Of a stretch of 64,000 nt of DNA, positions 24,600 to 35,065 are shown one piece after another; the stretch's first letter is position 1; each line of letters starts with the position of its first letter. The notes below the pieces were generated by a model, which was not told the DNA's origin, did no database searches, and worked only from the letters and a program-made list of their open reading frames with translations. Location of the stretch: positions 38,135,632-38,199,631 of the forward strand of contig CM028377.1 of the NCBI GenBank assembly GCA_013146195.2. The letters are read 5' to 3'. The position numbers and the translations under genes were made by a program. The stretch is from Codonopsis lanceolata (Eukaryota > Streptophyta > Magnoliopsida > Asterales > Campanulaceae).

Positions 24600-24628
24600 C
24601 TAGTTTTACACCCGTGCGTTAAACGCAC
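24600..24628 (-). mobile_element. Helitron 3' terminus (first copy)
   Basis: Read on the minus strand, a hairpin GTGCGTT-T-AACGCAC is followed 10 bases later by CTAG and then host T. A GC hairpin close to a terminal CTRR with insertion between A and T is the Helitron signature. The same family has termini at 30904 and 53253. The body would extend to the right; the 5' end was not found. Confidence 0.65.
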
Positions 24629-26140
24629 GTGCATATATCTATTTTAATTAAATTATACTCAAATAAAATGAAGATTGTAAACAAAATTTAAAAATAAAGA
24701 AAAAACATGATGAAAGAAACAAATTATATCGGTATAATTTGTCTGATAATTAAAACCTAAAACCCGTTAACCCACCCAGCCCGGCTTGAAAATTGCTTGG
24801 CTTAACCCGACCCGTTTTTTTGATCGAAACAGGTTATCTATTTCAACCCAAAAAAAAATAGCGGGTCGGGCCTGTTACCCATATTTTTACTGTGTAAGTG
24901 TAGGTTTCTTGGCGGAAAATATGGTTTAAAACTGGTCGATCCGTTACTCATTCTGACCCGTTTTATTTTGGATTATAATGGGACACGATTAGTTTCGACT
25001 CAACCCACTCAATCGTCAACATATAATTGATATCATTTAATTCATTATTTTTATAATTGTTTAAGTCATTTTCTCGTTTATAATTTTCTAGAGTTTAATA
25101 ATTGATATTTTTTGTTATTAAAATTTAGGATCTTAATTAGTATAAATAGTAATTCAGATGTATACTATTCTCTATATAACATATAGATTTATTAAATATT
25201 TATAACTTGTGGTTGTTATCTACCACTATGATTTAATCATATACATTCAAATGATTTGCCAATAAGTTATAATTAATTGTGGTTATTTGCAAAAATAAAT
25301 TTTGTTTTGATATATATTATAATTTCGGATACGATGAAAGAGATATAAAAGTTTCAAATACAAACAAATCATATATGAAGATTTACATATCAAACTTTTT
25401 TTAATAACTAATTGTAGTTATATTTTATTTTGTAATCACATGTATTCAATGAACATAATTTTTATAGCACATCTTTGTTCTTATTACACTATTATTTGCT
25501 CATTTTAATTAATCAGTAAATTAAGTATGCACCAAAAGAAATTTGTATTTACAGATTTTTAATGTGTGACTACTCATATTAAATACTAATACATAGAAAC
25601 TTGATATTTACACATTTTCAATACATCTTGAGAGTTGTGTAATCAATTAATCAGATTTTTGTTCTCAATGCATTCTAACTACTATATAATAATACTCAAA
25701 GATGACTTTTCATTTTTAGCAAGTGCATTTTGGCGGGATCTTACCTCTTTTAGACTACCTAGCTTTTATATATATATAGATGATATTTCAACAAACTGTG
25801 TATTCAATAAAATTAATGGACCCTTACATAATTAGAATCATTTTCAATAACAAACATGAATAAATTTTTATACGGAGTATTGGTATGCAGTATGCGGTGG
25901 ACTTTTTTCTAACCACAAGGATTTAGTTTGAATACTACCTAGATTCTCTCACACTATTTATTCAAAATTTTGGAGCTTATTTACATAAGCTCCCTACCAA
26001 GAACTTCTTCAAATTGCTCATTCTTCACCAAGAAGCAGTGATGAAGTTTCTTAGAGCCTAACTCACAGACGCGTAGGTAGTAAGTTGAGAACACAAAAGC
26101 TGACCCTAGCTAAAGAACGAGACCAAATATTTTGATTTTA
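24629..26140. other. A/T-rich stretch, probably Helitron body and MITE remains
   Basis: No gene seen. CCCGACCC and GGGTCGGG-like patches at 24770-24990 look like the ends of a small DNA transposon. TACGGAGTA near 25875 is a Stowaway scar. Confidence 0.35.
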
Positions 26141-26919
26141 TTTTTTAAAGAAGATTTAAATATTTTTTTTGTCCCTCGATTTTAAGGAAACTATTTATTT
26201 GGTCTTACAACTAAAAAAATTAGTTTGATCCTACTCCTACATGTTTTAGTTGGTGTTAGATTCCCCCTCGTCCCGTTAATTTTAAAATTGCTGTCTATTT
26301 TTTTAAAAAAATTGACTGAAATACCATTATCACTCATTAGCTCTATTTTCCTCTCATCTCCTTTAGATCTTATCGGACCAGGCTCAATTTGCTCAACCCC
26401 TCACCGTCCCCTTTCACCACCGAAATCGGCATCGCCGCCACTCTCGCTATTAGCCTACCCCCACGACCACCCTTCCCTCTCCTCTATGTTGCTCAATGAT
26501 CACACTTATGCTCAATTAGAAATGTGCATCAACTCAAATCACAGAAAAACATCAAAATTCATTGACAACACAAGAATTCAAATGTCGAAAGAGGTTGCAT
26601 TTCAAACAAGATATCGCTTATTATTAAAGAATCAACCGAGAAAAAATAATTAACCCTATTATAAATATTAGTAAAATATGTAATTTCTTTTAATGTTCAT
26701 GAACATGTGGTCATAATTAAGTTATGTAGAAAAAATAAGGGTAAAGTGATAAAAGTGTTTTCCTAAAAGAGAATGTTTTGAAAGAGGACAATTATTTTAT
26801 AACTTAAAAAAAAAAGACAATAATTTGAAAAACGGGAGGAGTATTTTTTTAGTTGTAGGACAATAAATGGTTTCCTTAAAATTGAGGGACCGGATGTTTT
26901 TTTAAATCTTTTAAAAAAT
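26141..26919. mobile_element. Non-autonomous DNA transposon with terminal inverted repeats of about 75 bp
   Basis: 26141-26220 and the reverse complement of 26842-26919 share GTCCCTC(G/A)ATTTTAAGGAAAC and ACAACTAAAAAAAT in the same order. Long TIRs suggest a Mutator-like or related family; the target duplication is obscured by the T-rich edges. The 142-codon plus-strand frame inside (26225-26653) begins in the TIR and has no transposase motif, so I do not annotate it as a gene. Confidence 0.6.
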
Positions 26920-27464
26920 TGTCTTTTTCCCTACTAGGCAAGAAAAAAAAAAAAGATATGAAATGAAAATAGAAGGTAGGCTTTAATTAGATCATTATAT
27001 GGGAAAGTATTGATGAACATGTAGACATTGACTCCAACTAGTGCCTGCGTTTCCAAATTTTCAGTGGTCAAAATCTCTGATTGAGAGAAAAGAAGTGGAA
27101 ATTATATTGCTTCCATATCTCTACTTGATTATTTCAAAACTCAATCCAAATTTGCACCAAATGTCACACAAAAAACACTAAATACCACATTCATTAAATA
27201 GTTTAATTACTAATTAATCCTTTTATAAAAAAGACTAACAATTAACCTTAAACTCTAATTACTAATTAATCCTTATCCTTTTATATAAAGGAGTTTCAAT
27301 TAATCCTCCTATAAATATATGTCAAACTCTCCTTTACAATTAACTATAAATCCTAAATTTGTTCATTTTTAACAATTTATTTAATGAATTCCGATCCGAA
27401 TAACAATGTTCATGATGATTTTTCGGATTATTTTTTTACGGTAAGTTGTTATCTACATTGTACT

Positions 27465-27466
<2 letters not shown>

Positions 27467-27544
<78 letters not shown>
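27467..27544. repeat. (AT)n microsatellite
   Basis: About 39 uninterrupted AT units. Confidence 0.97.
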
Positions 27545-27548
<4 letters not shown>

Positions 27549-27577
27549 TATTAAAAATCATATTTAAGGAAAAAGAA

Positions 27578-28040
27578 AAAAGTTGGCGTTTTTTAGACTG
27601 TCAATTTTTTTTGAAAAAAACCTGCGTCTTTTTGTCAAAAAATTTTAAAAAGTGGCGACTTTTAAAAAAAAAAATTAAAACTTGGAGTCTTTTTGTCAAT
27701 TTTTTATAAAAAAAGTGACGACTTTTTATAAACATTTTTAAAAACATGGCGATTTTGTGTCAATTTTTTATAAAAACAAGTGGCGACTTTTTCAGTTTTT
27801 TTTTTTAAAATTCCTGACGACTTTTGTGGACTTTTTTTACAAACAAGTGGCGACTTTTTCAGTTTTTTTTTTTAAAAAATTCCTGACGACTTTTGTGCAA
27901 TTTTTTTGTAAAAAGTGGCGATTGTTTTACTGCTACGCATAGCCCACCAAACTGACGACTTTTGTGGACTTTTTTTTTTTTTGTTTTTTTGTAAAAAGTG
28001 GCGATTGTTTTACTGCTACACATAGCCCACCAAAAAATGG
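27578..28040 (+). repeat. Imperfect tandem array with GTGGCGACTTTT core
   Basis: At least ten cores of the type (G/T)GGCGACTTTT or GACGACTTTTGTG are spaced 25-60 bp and separated by T-runs. Two segments are nearly exact duplicates: 27776-27838 with 27842-27899, and 27908-27953 with 27989-28035 (TTTTACTGCTAC, CATAGCCCACCAAA). Regular short motifs of this kind are typical of the subterminal region of DNA transposons, where transposase binds. No terminus was found. Confidence 0.7.
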
Positions 28041-28415
28041 AACATAAATAGCACCAACTAAGCAGGTTTATAACCCTAAACATTCAGCTCAAGTTTATGT
28101 CGATGTAGATGCGAGGCTTTGGATAGGGGTTAGGGTTGTGTGTGTTTGATCTTAATCAGTTTTCTTTAATTGAGTTTTTTTTATAAATGGAATGAGGGTA
28201 ATTTGGTAAACAAAAATATTTTAAAGTTTAATATTTTTCTATTAAAATAGAAGAAGGACAGTTAGGTAATTTAATTTTCTAAATGATGTTGCATTTAAGG
28301 GTTTTCGGTGTAACATTTAGGGGTTTTGAATGAATAATACAAATAATCAAAACTCAATCTGAATTGCACAAAAACAGAATATTTACAAGAGAATTAATTT
28401 GGATCTTTTACTCTA

Positions 28416-29125
28416 GGCTCCGTTTATTTTACGAAAAATGATTTTCAGAAAATGTTTTTCTTATTTTTTGATGTTTGGTAATCTTAGTAAAATATAGTCA
28501 ATGTAAAAGTTTTTCCGAGTTAACGGAAAATGAAGGTTTGTTTTCCGGAAAATGAATTACAGTTTCATTTTCCATAAGTTATTTTTCAAATGTTCGAACA
28601 CCCCTCCACCCCTTTTACAATTACATATATTTACATACACGCACAATATTTCACTTATCAAATAAATTGTTTAGAAATATAAATTGAGTTTGTGCATACA
28701 TTTATAAATTATAATTTTAATAAATACTCATTACGCCTAAAACTAGTGTCAACTATAATATTTAAGGACGTCTCAAACATTGTTTACTTTCTTTTTTACA
28801 ATGTTTTTTCATATCAATTATTCAAAAAAAAAAATTATTTGTATTTGTGAGTTTAAAAAAAGATATACCTTATTAATTTAACACCAATAATGATAAATTG
28901 AAGGTTAGTAAAGGAAAATTACTTCAAGTTTAACACTATCTTATATTCAGAACATTAATACTTGAAATATACTTTTTGTATTTATTTATATATTGTTTTT
29001 CCGTAACATTTTTCATGTGTTTGATGTGTGTGTCACACCCAAAAATATTTTTCAGCATATTTTCAAAAGATTTACCAAACACCTGAAAATGAAATATTTT
29101 CATTTTCCAACAAATGTATGCATCT
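28416..29125. mobile_element. Probable non-autonomous hAT-like element
   Basis: The left part has GGCTCCGTTT...GAAAATG...GATGTTTGGTAATC. The reverse complement of 29010-29125 has GAAAATGAAA...CAGGTGTTTGGTAAATC, so the two ends are inverted relative to each other. Exact ends and target duplication are unclear. Confidence 0.4.
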
Positions 29126-30090
29126 GCATGTGCCCTAATTTCCAAATTCTCTGATTGAGAAACATAAAGTGGAATCCAGATCATCTATTCCAAAATTCTA
29201 TTACATCTTCTAGTTCATCGCCGGATTCTTACCAAGTGTTAATCAGAATTCTTTACAAAAGAAAATATTGAGCTAGATTTCACATATTTTTATTCTTATT
29301 AAAACACAATCAACTTAGTAATTGATTTTGTTTGATTATAATTGACATAACAAAAAAATGATGAATCTATTAAAATTTTATTGGGAAAATCTTATTCATA
29401 TACATTGACCGAATGATTATGGAAAATTCAAGCTTAAGATTTATGCTTACATCTCCGTACGCTTTACAGTACCCACTCCCAACTTCTTATTATGTCTGCA
29501 TTCTAGGTACAAAGTTCAATGTATTATTTCGCTAAAAATCTACTCTAAAAATTTATATCTATAATCTTCATAATATTTTCATAGTATTTTTCAAATTTGA
29601 TATTAATATACTGATTATATTCAAATATTATTATAATTACGAAAAACTTTAATACTAATTATATATCCTTAATAATTACTTTTTTGGTGGAACCAAGGGA
29701 GTATGATTGATTGATGTCTCATTGTGATTGTTTAATGTCTCAATGTATTGTTTAAGGCAAAATATAGCATTTTTTTTTCTCCCTCTCTTTAATTTCTCTT
29801 CAAAATAGTTAATGCAACCTCTAAAATAGATTTAATTTTAGGTCAAAAACATCCTTTTAGATCCACAAAATATTAAAAGAAAATATCTTCAAACAACCTG
29901 TTAGTTAATTATTTACACTGTATATTTGAAAAATACTGTAATATAGTGTGTATAATCGGGTGAAAGGAACTAATTAAAAAATTATGAAGTGTGAAGAAAT
30001 TTATCCTTTTTTCATAACGACTTAAAATTTACTAATGTTAATTGATGCTGATGTTATTTTTTGGACATCACATCCTAACCAAAGATAGTA
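29126..30090. other. A/T-rich stretch without recognised genes
   Basis: A segment near 29130-29200 (CTCTGATTGAG, AAGTGGAA) resembles 27040-27110. This suggests the two were neighbours or copies before the intervening insertions. Confidence 0.3.
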
Positions 30091-30348
30091 TTCCATAAGT
30101 TCCTAAATTATCGTCCTTCTTTCCTTTTTCGTCCGTCACTAAATAATTGTTCACTTTGAAACTTATATTTTTAGTACATTACTTTTATCATTTTATCCGT
30201 ACTTTTTTACCCTACTTTAATTATGAGTCACATACACATGGGCTTTAAAGGAAACTACACATTAAACAAATATAAATAATCAAGTTAATTGCTTTTTCTT
30301 AATCTATACGTCGGGTCAATTAGGAGGATAATTTAGGGACAGAGAAAG
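30091..30348. mobile_element. Stowaway-like MITE, diverged
   Basis: 258 bp with TA on both sides. The interior (CTAAATTATCGTCC, CACATACACATGGGC, AAAGGAAACTACACATTAAAC) matches the cleaner copy at 31074-31330. The outer bases of the TIR are mutated. Confidence 0.7.
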
Positions 30349-30903
30349 TAAATGTTATAAACATTAATAAATTTTGTAATTGATAAATGTATTGACTTCC
30401 ACAACTAACAACTACACTTTTTCCTTAGAGACTTGTAATAGGACCCAAAAGACTTAAGGCGAGGCAATTTAGTCCAGCGACCTGGCCCCTACCCACATGG
30501 CGGTCTGGTGCTTCATTCAACCTCAGCCAGAATAGCCCAATTGACTAAGAATAATGATGATATCAGATTAATTGAGAACACAACCATTCCCATTCTTTAT
30601 CTCCCAGACAGATATATTGTAAGGTTTAATATTTACTATGTTGTATAATGTGGAAGACTTTACAAATAATTAACAGAGTAATCCAAGATCAATTAAATAG
30701 AATAGAGAGAGAGATTGAGACCAACAGACTGACAAAATTTTATTATTCCAACCTTAAATATGTTTTAAGGTTACAATTATATAGAGATACAATATCAAAT
30801 CATAAACTCTCTAACTAAGAAAACCTGAAAACAAATATGCCGCATCCCCCTATGTGATTTCCCTAGTCAATAAAATTAAAGGACCTTTACCTTTACAATG
30901 ATA
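30349..30903. other. No gene recognised
   Basis: Contains an AG run near 30705 and a possible small LTR-like edge. No motif is strong enough to assign. Confidence 0.3.
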
Positions 30904-30935
30904 CTAGTTTTTTCACATGTGCATTAAACGCACAT
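30904..30935 (-). mobile_element. Helitron 3' terminus (second copy, same family)
   Basis: Minus strand: a hairpin with GTGCGTT and AATGCAC arms, then TGTGAAAAAACTAG and host T. It resembles the terminus at 24600 and continues with related sequence. It lies downstream of the helicase C-terminus at 31352-31444 in the same orientation. Confidence 0.75.
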
Positions 30936-31073
30936 CATATATTTTTTTGAACTAAACTATACAAAAACAATATTAAAAAAATGAATTAAAGGAAGCTATT
31001 TAAATAGAAATATATAATTGTAAGACTAAACATTGTAGATTCTGAAAAAATTTCTTCTACACAATATTTATTA

Positions 31074-31330
31074 CTCCCTCCGTCCCTAAATTATCGTCCT
31101 CCTTTCCTTTTTCGCCCTCCCAAAATAATTGTCCAGTTTGAAACTTACCTTTTTAGAACATCACTTGTACCACTTTACCCTTACTTTTTCACTCTACTTT
31201 AATTATGTGTCACATACACATGGGTCTTAAAGGAAACTACACATTAAACTAATATAAATAATCAAGTCAATTGTTTTTTCTTAAACTGTGCACCGGGTCA
31301 ACCAGGACGATTATTTAAGGACGGACGGAG
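31074..31330. mobile_element. Stowaway MITE, complete
   Basis: 257 bp, TIRs CTCCCTCCGTCC and GGACGGACGGAG, flanked by TA duplications at 31072-31073 and 31331-31332. It lies between the Helitron helicase remnant and the Helitron 3' end. Confidence 0.92.
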
Positions 31331-31351
31331 TATTTTATTTGCTCCTTTATC

Positions 31352-31444
31352 ATCTACATCGTATATCAATATCTCCAAAAAAAATTTTACCCTTTAAACT
31401 ACGACATATAGTTGTTCATGACTTCCATCGACTTCTTCAATAAG
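31352..31444 (-). pseudogene. Helitron helicase, C-terminal scrap
   Basis: The minus strand encodes SHEQLYVVV-stop-RV, a degraded form of the SHGQLYVAxSRV motif at the C-terminus of Helitron (Pif1-like) helicases, which unwind DNA during rolling-circle transposition. The upstream coding part continues at 37213-37362, on the far side of the Ty3/gypsy insertion at 31445. Confidence 0.7.
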
Positions 31445-31982
31445 TAATGTAAAACAAGTGGTCGAGACGTATTTAAGCAATGCATTTGGAAAGAGTTCGA
31501 AATTCAGCGGGTCCGATGGCAGTTTCTAAAAGTTGGGTCGACAGGTTGTTTGGCAGTTTTTCCGTTAGTTTCCGTTAAGCACTAGTAGAGAGCACCTAAC
31601 GGTCGGCAAAACTTTAACGGAGCGTAACTTTCGCGTCCAGATGAATTACGGGACCCACCGCATATCAAATCGAAGCTCTCGACGAGATCTACGAGTACCA
31701 TGAGGTTTACTCTGTGTATAGTTCATTTTTAGCCCAAAAAACACTGTTTAAGTACTGTTACGGGTCTTTGAAGTTTTCAGGCTTTTTCATTTTTTTTGTT
31801 TAAGTCTTTTCCTTTTAGGGTTTGGTTTGTTAGGGCATATAAATACCCTCTTAAACATTATTTCGGCAATTTACAATAAAATTTGAGTTTTCTTGCTTTG
31901 TACTTGAACCCTAAGTCGTCATAGGCTTGTTCTAAGGAATTTCTCGTTGAAAGAGTTCTTATTTAATTGTTTCGCTGCGTCA
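31445..31982 (+). mobile_element. Ty3/gypsy element, 5' LTR
   Basis: 538 bp, matching 36674-37212. It starts TAATGTAAAACAAG (first TG mutated to TA; the 3' LTR has TGATGTAG) and ends TGCGTCA. Flanked on the left by ATAAG (31440-31444). A promoter TATA (GCATATAAATACCC, near 31834) and a transcript start region are present. Confidence 0.93.
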
Positions 31983-31984
31983 GT

Positions 31985-31996
31985 TGGTATCAGAGC
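31985..31996 (+). other. Primer binding site of the Ty3/gypsy element (initiator tRNA-Met)
   Basis: TGGTATCAGAGC, two bases after the LTR end. Confidence 0.92.
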
Positions 31997-32015
31997 AGAG
32001 TTAAATCCTGTGAAG

Positions 32016-33238
32016 ATGGAGGCTAACGATGGCAACAACAACGACACCAACGTTGCATTGTTGATTCTCCTTAAGCGGATGCAAGCAACGATGGACAATA
32101 TCGCTGAAGGGGTACGTAATTTGCAGTTCGGTGGCGCAAACCCTAGGCAACGAGCAGGGGATCGTACAGAACCTGTAGGACGCGGGGTGAAGCCTCCTCG
32201 TGATCCGCCGGCCAGGGCAGTAGTAGATTCCGATTCAGATGGGGAAGAGGTACTATTTGCAGGAGCAGCGGATCCATATCCGAAAATCAAGGCTAACCTA
32301 TCGTTCTTCACTGGTGATCTGGATCTGGAAGATTTTCTCGACTGGATTTCAGAGGTCGAAAAATATTTTGACCTGATGGGAATCACCGAGGACAAGCAGG
32401 CGAAATACATAGCATATAAGCTCAGGAGTGGAGCTTCTCCTTGGTGGGAACAGTTACAGAATAATAGGAGGAGACAGGGTAAACAACCTATACGAACGTG
32501 GAGGCGTATGAAAGAGGCTCTGCGGCTTCGGTTTTTACCGGCCGATTATGATCATATTCTATTCCAGAAATATCACGATTGTCGGCAGGATAACAGGACC
32601 GTCAGTCAATACACGAACGAGTTTTATAGGCTATTGGATCGTAATAACCTGAATGAGACAGAGGGACATCAGACTGCAAGGTATGTAGGAGGACTACGTG
32701 CTGGGATTAAGAACCAGGTTTAGATTTATTCAGTCAATACAGTTGATGAAGCTGTCATGTGCGCGACCAAAGTGGAGGCACAGCAGTTTCATAGTACACA
32801 GTCTCGGGGTCAGTCGACGTTTCGTAGGTTTAGGGAAACATATTCAGGTCGGCAGTGATAGCGGCACCGTCGAGTTCCAAGCAGCCTGCTCCAACATCAA
32901 CCCCAAAGGGTGGGGAAGAAAAACGGGACACTCCTGCCAATCAATTCCGAAGGCGCAATAATCAGGCCACTACGGGGAAGCCAAACAACAATCCCTACGC
33001 CAAAAGCTATGGGGATAAGTGTTTTCGTTGTGGGCAACCTGGGCATATTTCTGTAAATCGCCCTAACCGCGGTAAGGTGAATATGACAAAACGGGATGAT
33101 CAAGGTGAGGATGATCTAGAGGCAGATATGGAGGAGTATGTGGATGACCCTAATGAGGGTTACGAAGATGATGTACATGAGTCATTGGTGGTTCGTAGAT
33201 TAATGCTGACAACACCTGTCAACAATGACGAACCTTAG
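32016..33238 (+). pseudogene. gag: Ty3/gypsy gag with zinc knuckle, broken
   Basis: ATG at 32016 (MEANDGNNN). The chromovirus-type gag core follows (FLDWISEVEKYFDLMGI, YKLRSGASPWWEQLQ, FYRLLDRNNL) and ends in TAG at 32721. The same frame reads on (VDEAVMCATKVEAQQFHSTQ) to a TGA near 32854. A frameshift leads to the second part at 32855-33238 with CFRCGQPGHISVNR. The last zinc-binding Cys of the CCHC knuckle is Arg (TGC to CGC), so the RNA-binding knuckle is defective. Confidence 0.9.
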
Positions 33239-33425
33239 CGGCACAACATTTTTCGTACTCGTGGTAAGGTGAACGATCTGAATATCGAGCTGATCATAGA
33301 CAGTGAGAGCAGCGAGAATCTGGTTGCTCGTGTACTTGTGGACAAACTGAAGCTAGAAGTGATGAAACATCCTACGCCCTACCAGGTTGGTTGGATTAAT
33401 TCAGTTGGCAATGTCAAGGTAATGC

Positions 33426-33778
33426 TAGGGGTGTAAGTGGTTCAGTTTGGTTTGGTTTATGCCAAAACCACAAACCGAACCGCCTCCTAGGGGTTCCAAA
33501 AATCTAAAACCGAACCGAGTAAGACTTGAAACCGAACCGAACCGAACCACTCAGTTTGGTTCGGTTTTGTGGTTTATATAAATTATTTTCAATGAAATTA
33601 ACCAACATTAAAAATAACAATAAACATAAGATTTTAATTTGAAATTAACATCAAAATTAGGAAGTAACCTACTAACAACAAATTATCATAAATAAAACAA
33701 TACAAATTCTAAAATAAACACAAACAATTGAAGAAATAATAGCTCTCCAACAATTAAGATTTTTTTTATTTAGTATTC

Positions 33779-33837
<59 letters not shown>

Positions 33838-34079
33838 GAATAAATCAAAGGTTCAAAATAGTTAATAAATGTAATATAATATATATTATATAATAAATAA
33901 ATAAAAATATATATGGTGGTTTGGTTTGATACCAAAAACCGTGAACAGAATCGAACCGCGTGGCTTTCCAATTTTAGAAACAGAAACCGAACCGTATTCG
34001 ACCAAAACCGAACCAAACCGACTGGTTTGGTTTGGTTCGATTCGGTTCTATGGTTTGGTGGTTCCGATTTACACCCTTA
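33426..34079. mobile_element. hAT-type MITE inside the Ty3/gypsy protease gene
   Basis: 654 bp. The ends TAGGGGTGTAAGTGG and TTTACACCCTTA are inverted. The flanking 8-bp duplications are GGTAATGC (33418-33425) and GGTAACGC (34080-34087), one mismatch. The interior is rich in CGGTTTGGTTTGG-like motifs in both orientations and contains an (AT)n tract at 33782-33835. No transposase is present. Confidence 0.92.
33782..33835. repeat. (AT)n microsatellite inside the hAT MITE
   Basis: About 26 AT units, with TATA-rich extension to about 33910. Confidence 0.95.
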
Positions 34080-34453
34080 GGTAACGCAACAATGCATTAT
34101 ACCTTTTTCTATTGGTAGATATAAGGATGAAGTATTATTTGATGTTGTTGATATGACAGCATGCCAAGTATTGTTGGGTAGGCCGTGACAATTTGATATG
34201 GATGCCATGCACAAGGGTAAGGATAATCTGATTATGTTTACTAAAGATAATGTGAAATTTACTCTGTGCCCGTTGGTTGATAGTGATCGCCCCAAGGCCA
34301 AAGGCAAAACAGCTTTGATCTCTTTGTGCACGGGTAAAGAATTAGTTAGGGAGGCCTCTAATATTATATTTGCGGTGGTGAATAAAGAGTTTTTAAGGTT
34401 AGTAGATTCTGGTTCTGTTCCCGAGCAACTAACATCGTTGTTGGCGGAGTTTC

Positions 34454-35060
34454 ATGATCTTGCTGAAACGAGGATCCATTCAGGAGAGCATGAGTCCATG
34501 TGCAGTTCCCGCCCTTCTTGTGCCAAAGAAGGAAGGAACTTGGAGGATGTGTATTGATAGCAGGGCCATCAATAAGATTATTGTGAGTTATATGTTCCCC
34601 ATTCCTCGTCTAGATGACATGTTGGATATGCTGCGTGTTGCTAAGGTATTTTCAAAGATTGATTTGTAGAGCGGGTATCATCAGGTTCGGTTCAAACCTG
34701 GCGATGAGTGGAAGACAACTTTCAAGACAAAAGAAGGGCTTTATGAATGGCTGGTCATGCCATTTGGGTTATCCAACGCTCCCAGCACTTTCATGCGACT
34801 TATGAATCAGGTCCTAAAGCCATTCAAATTCTTGGTTGTTTACTTTGACGACATCTTGATATTTAGTCACAACGAAGAGGAGCACATTAGGCATCTATGA
34901 GCTGTGTTACAAGCCTTGAGGGAGAATCAGTTGTTCATTAATCTTAAAAAGTGCAATTTCATGCTTGATAAACTGCTGTTTTTGGGATATATTGTGTCTG
35001 CCGATGGCATACAAGTAGATGAGGAGAAGGTGCGTGCAATTAGAGAGTGACCACGACCTA
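34454..35060 (+). pseudogene. pol: Ty3/gypsy reverse transcriptase, broken
   Basis: RT blocks in order: VPALLVPKKEGTWRMCIDSRAIN, FPIPRLDDMLD, VFSKIDL-stop-SGYHQ, PFGLSNAPSTFMRLMN and YFDDILIFS with the catalytic YxDD. Stops at 34667 (TAG), about 34898 (TGA) and 35048 (TGA). The family is chromovirus-like by these blocks. It copies the element RNA into DNA in the virus-like particle. Confidence 0.93.
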
Positions 35061-35065
35061 AAACT

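Larger units (their letters stand above)
33239..34453 (+). pseudogene. pol: Ty3/gypsy aspartic protease region, split by a hAT MITE
   Basis: In the gag 3' frame after a TAG (RHNIFRTR), the protease core reads LNIELIIDSESSENLV. The active-site DSG is DSE. The frame is cut at 33425 by the hAT MITE and resumes at 34080 (QQCIIPF, ACQVLLGRP, then TGA where W is expected). The frame to 34557 continues into the RT linker. A deletion near 34460-34480 removes the usual linker before RT. Confidence 0.85.

Noticed and set aside
26225..26653. 142-codon ORF as a gene
   Set aside because: It begins inside a terminal inverted repeat, has no domain, and lies in a non-autonomous transposon.
27578..28040. Regular repeats with spacers, CRISPR-like at first sight
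   Set aside because: Plant DNA, variable units and T-run spacers of unequal length; no cas genes.
31985..31996. tRNA-Met-like sequence at this and three other places
   Set aside because: These are retrotransposon primer binding sites complementary to tRNA-Met, each beside an LTR edge, not tRNA genes.
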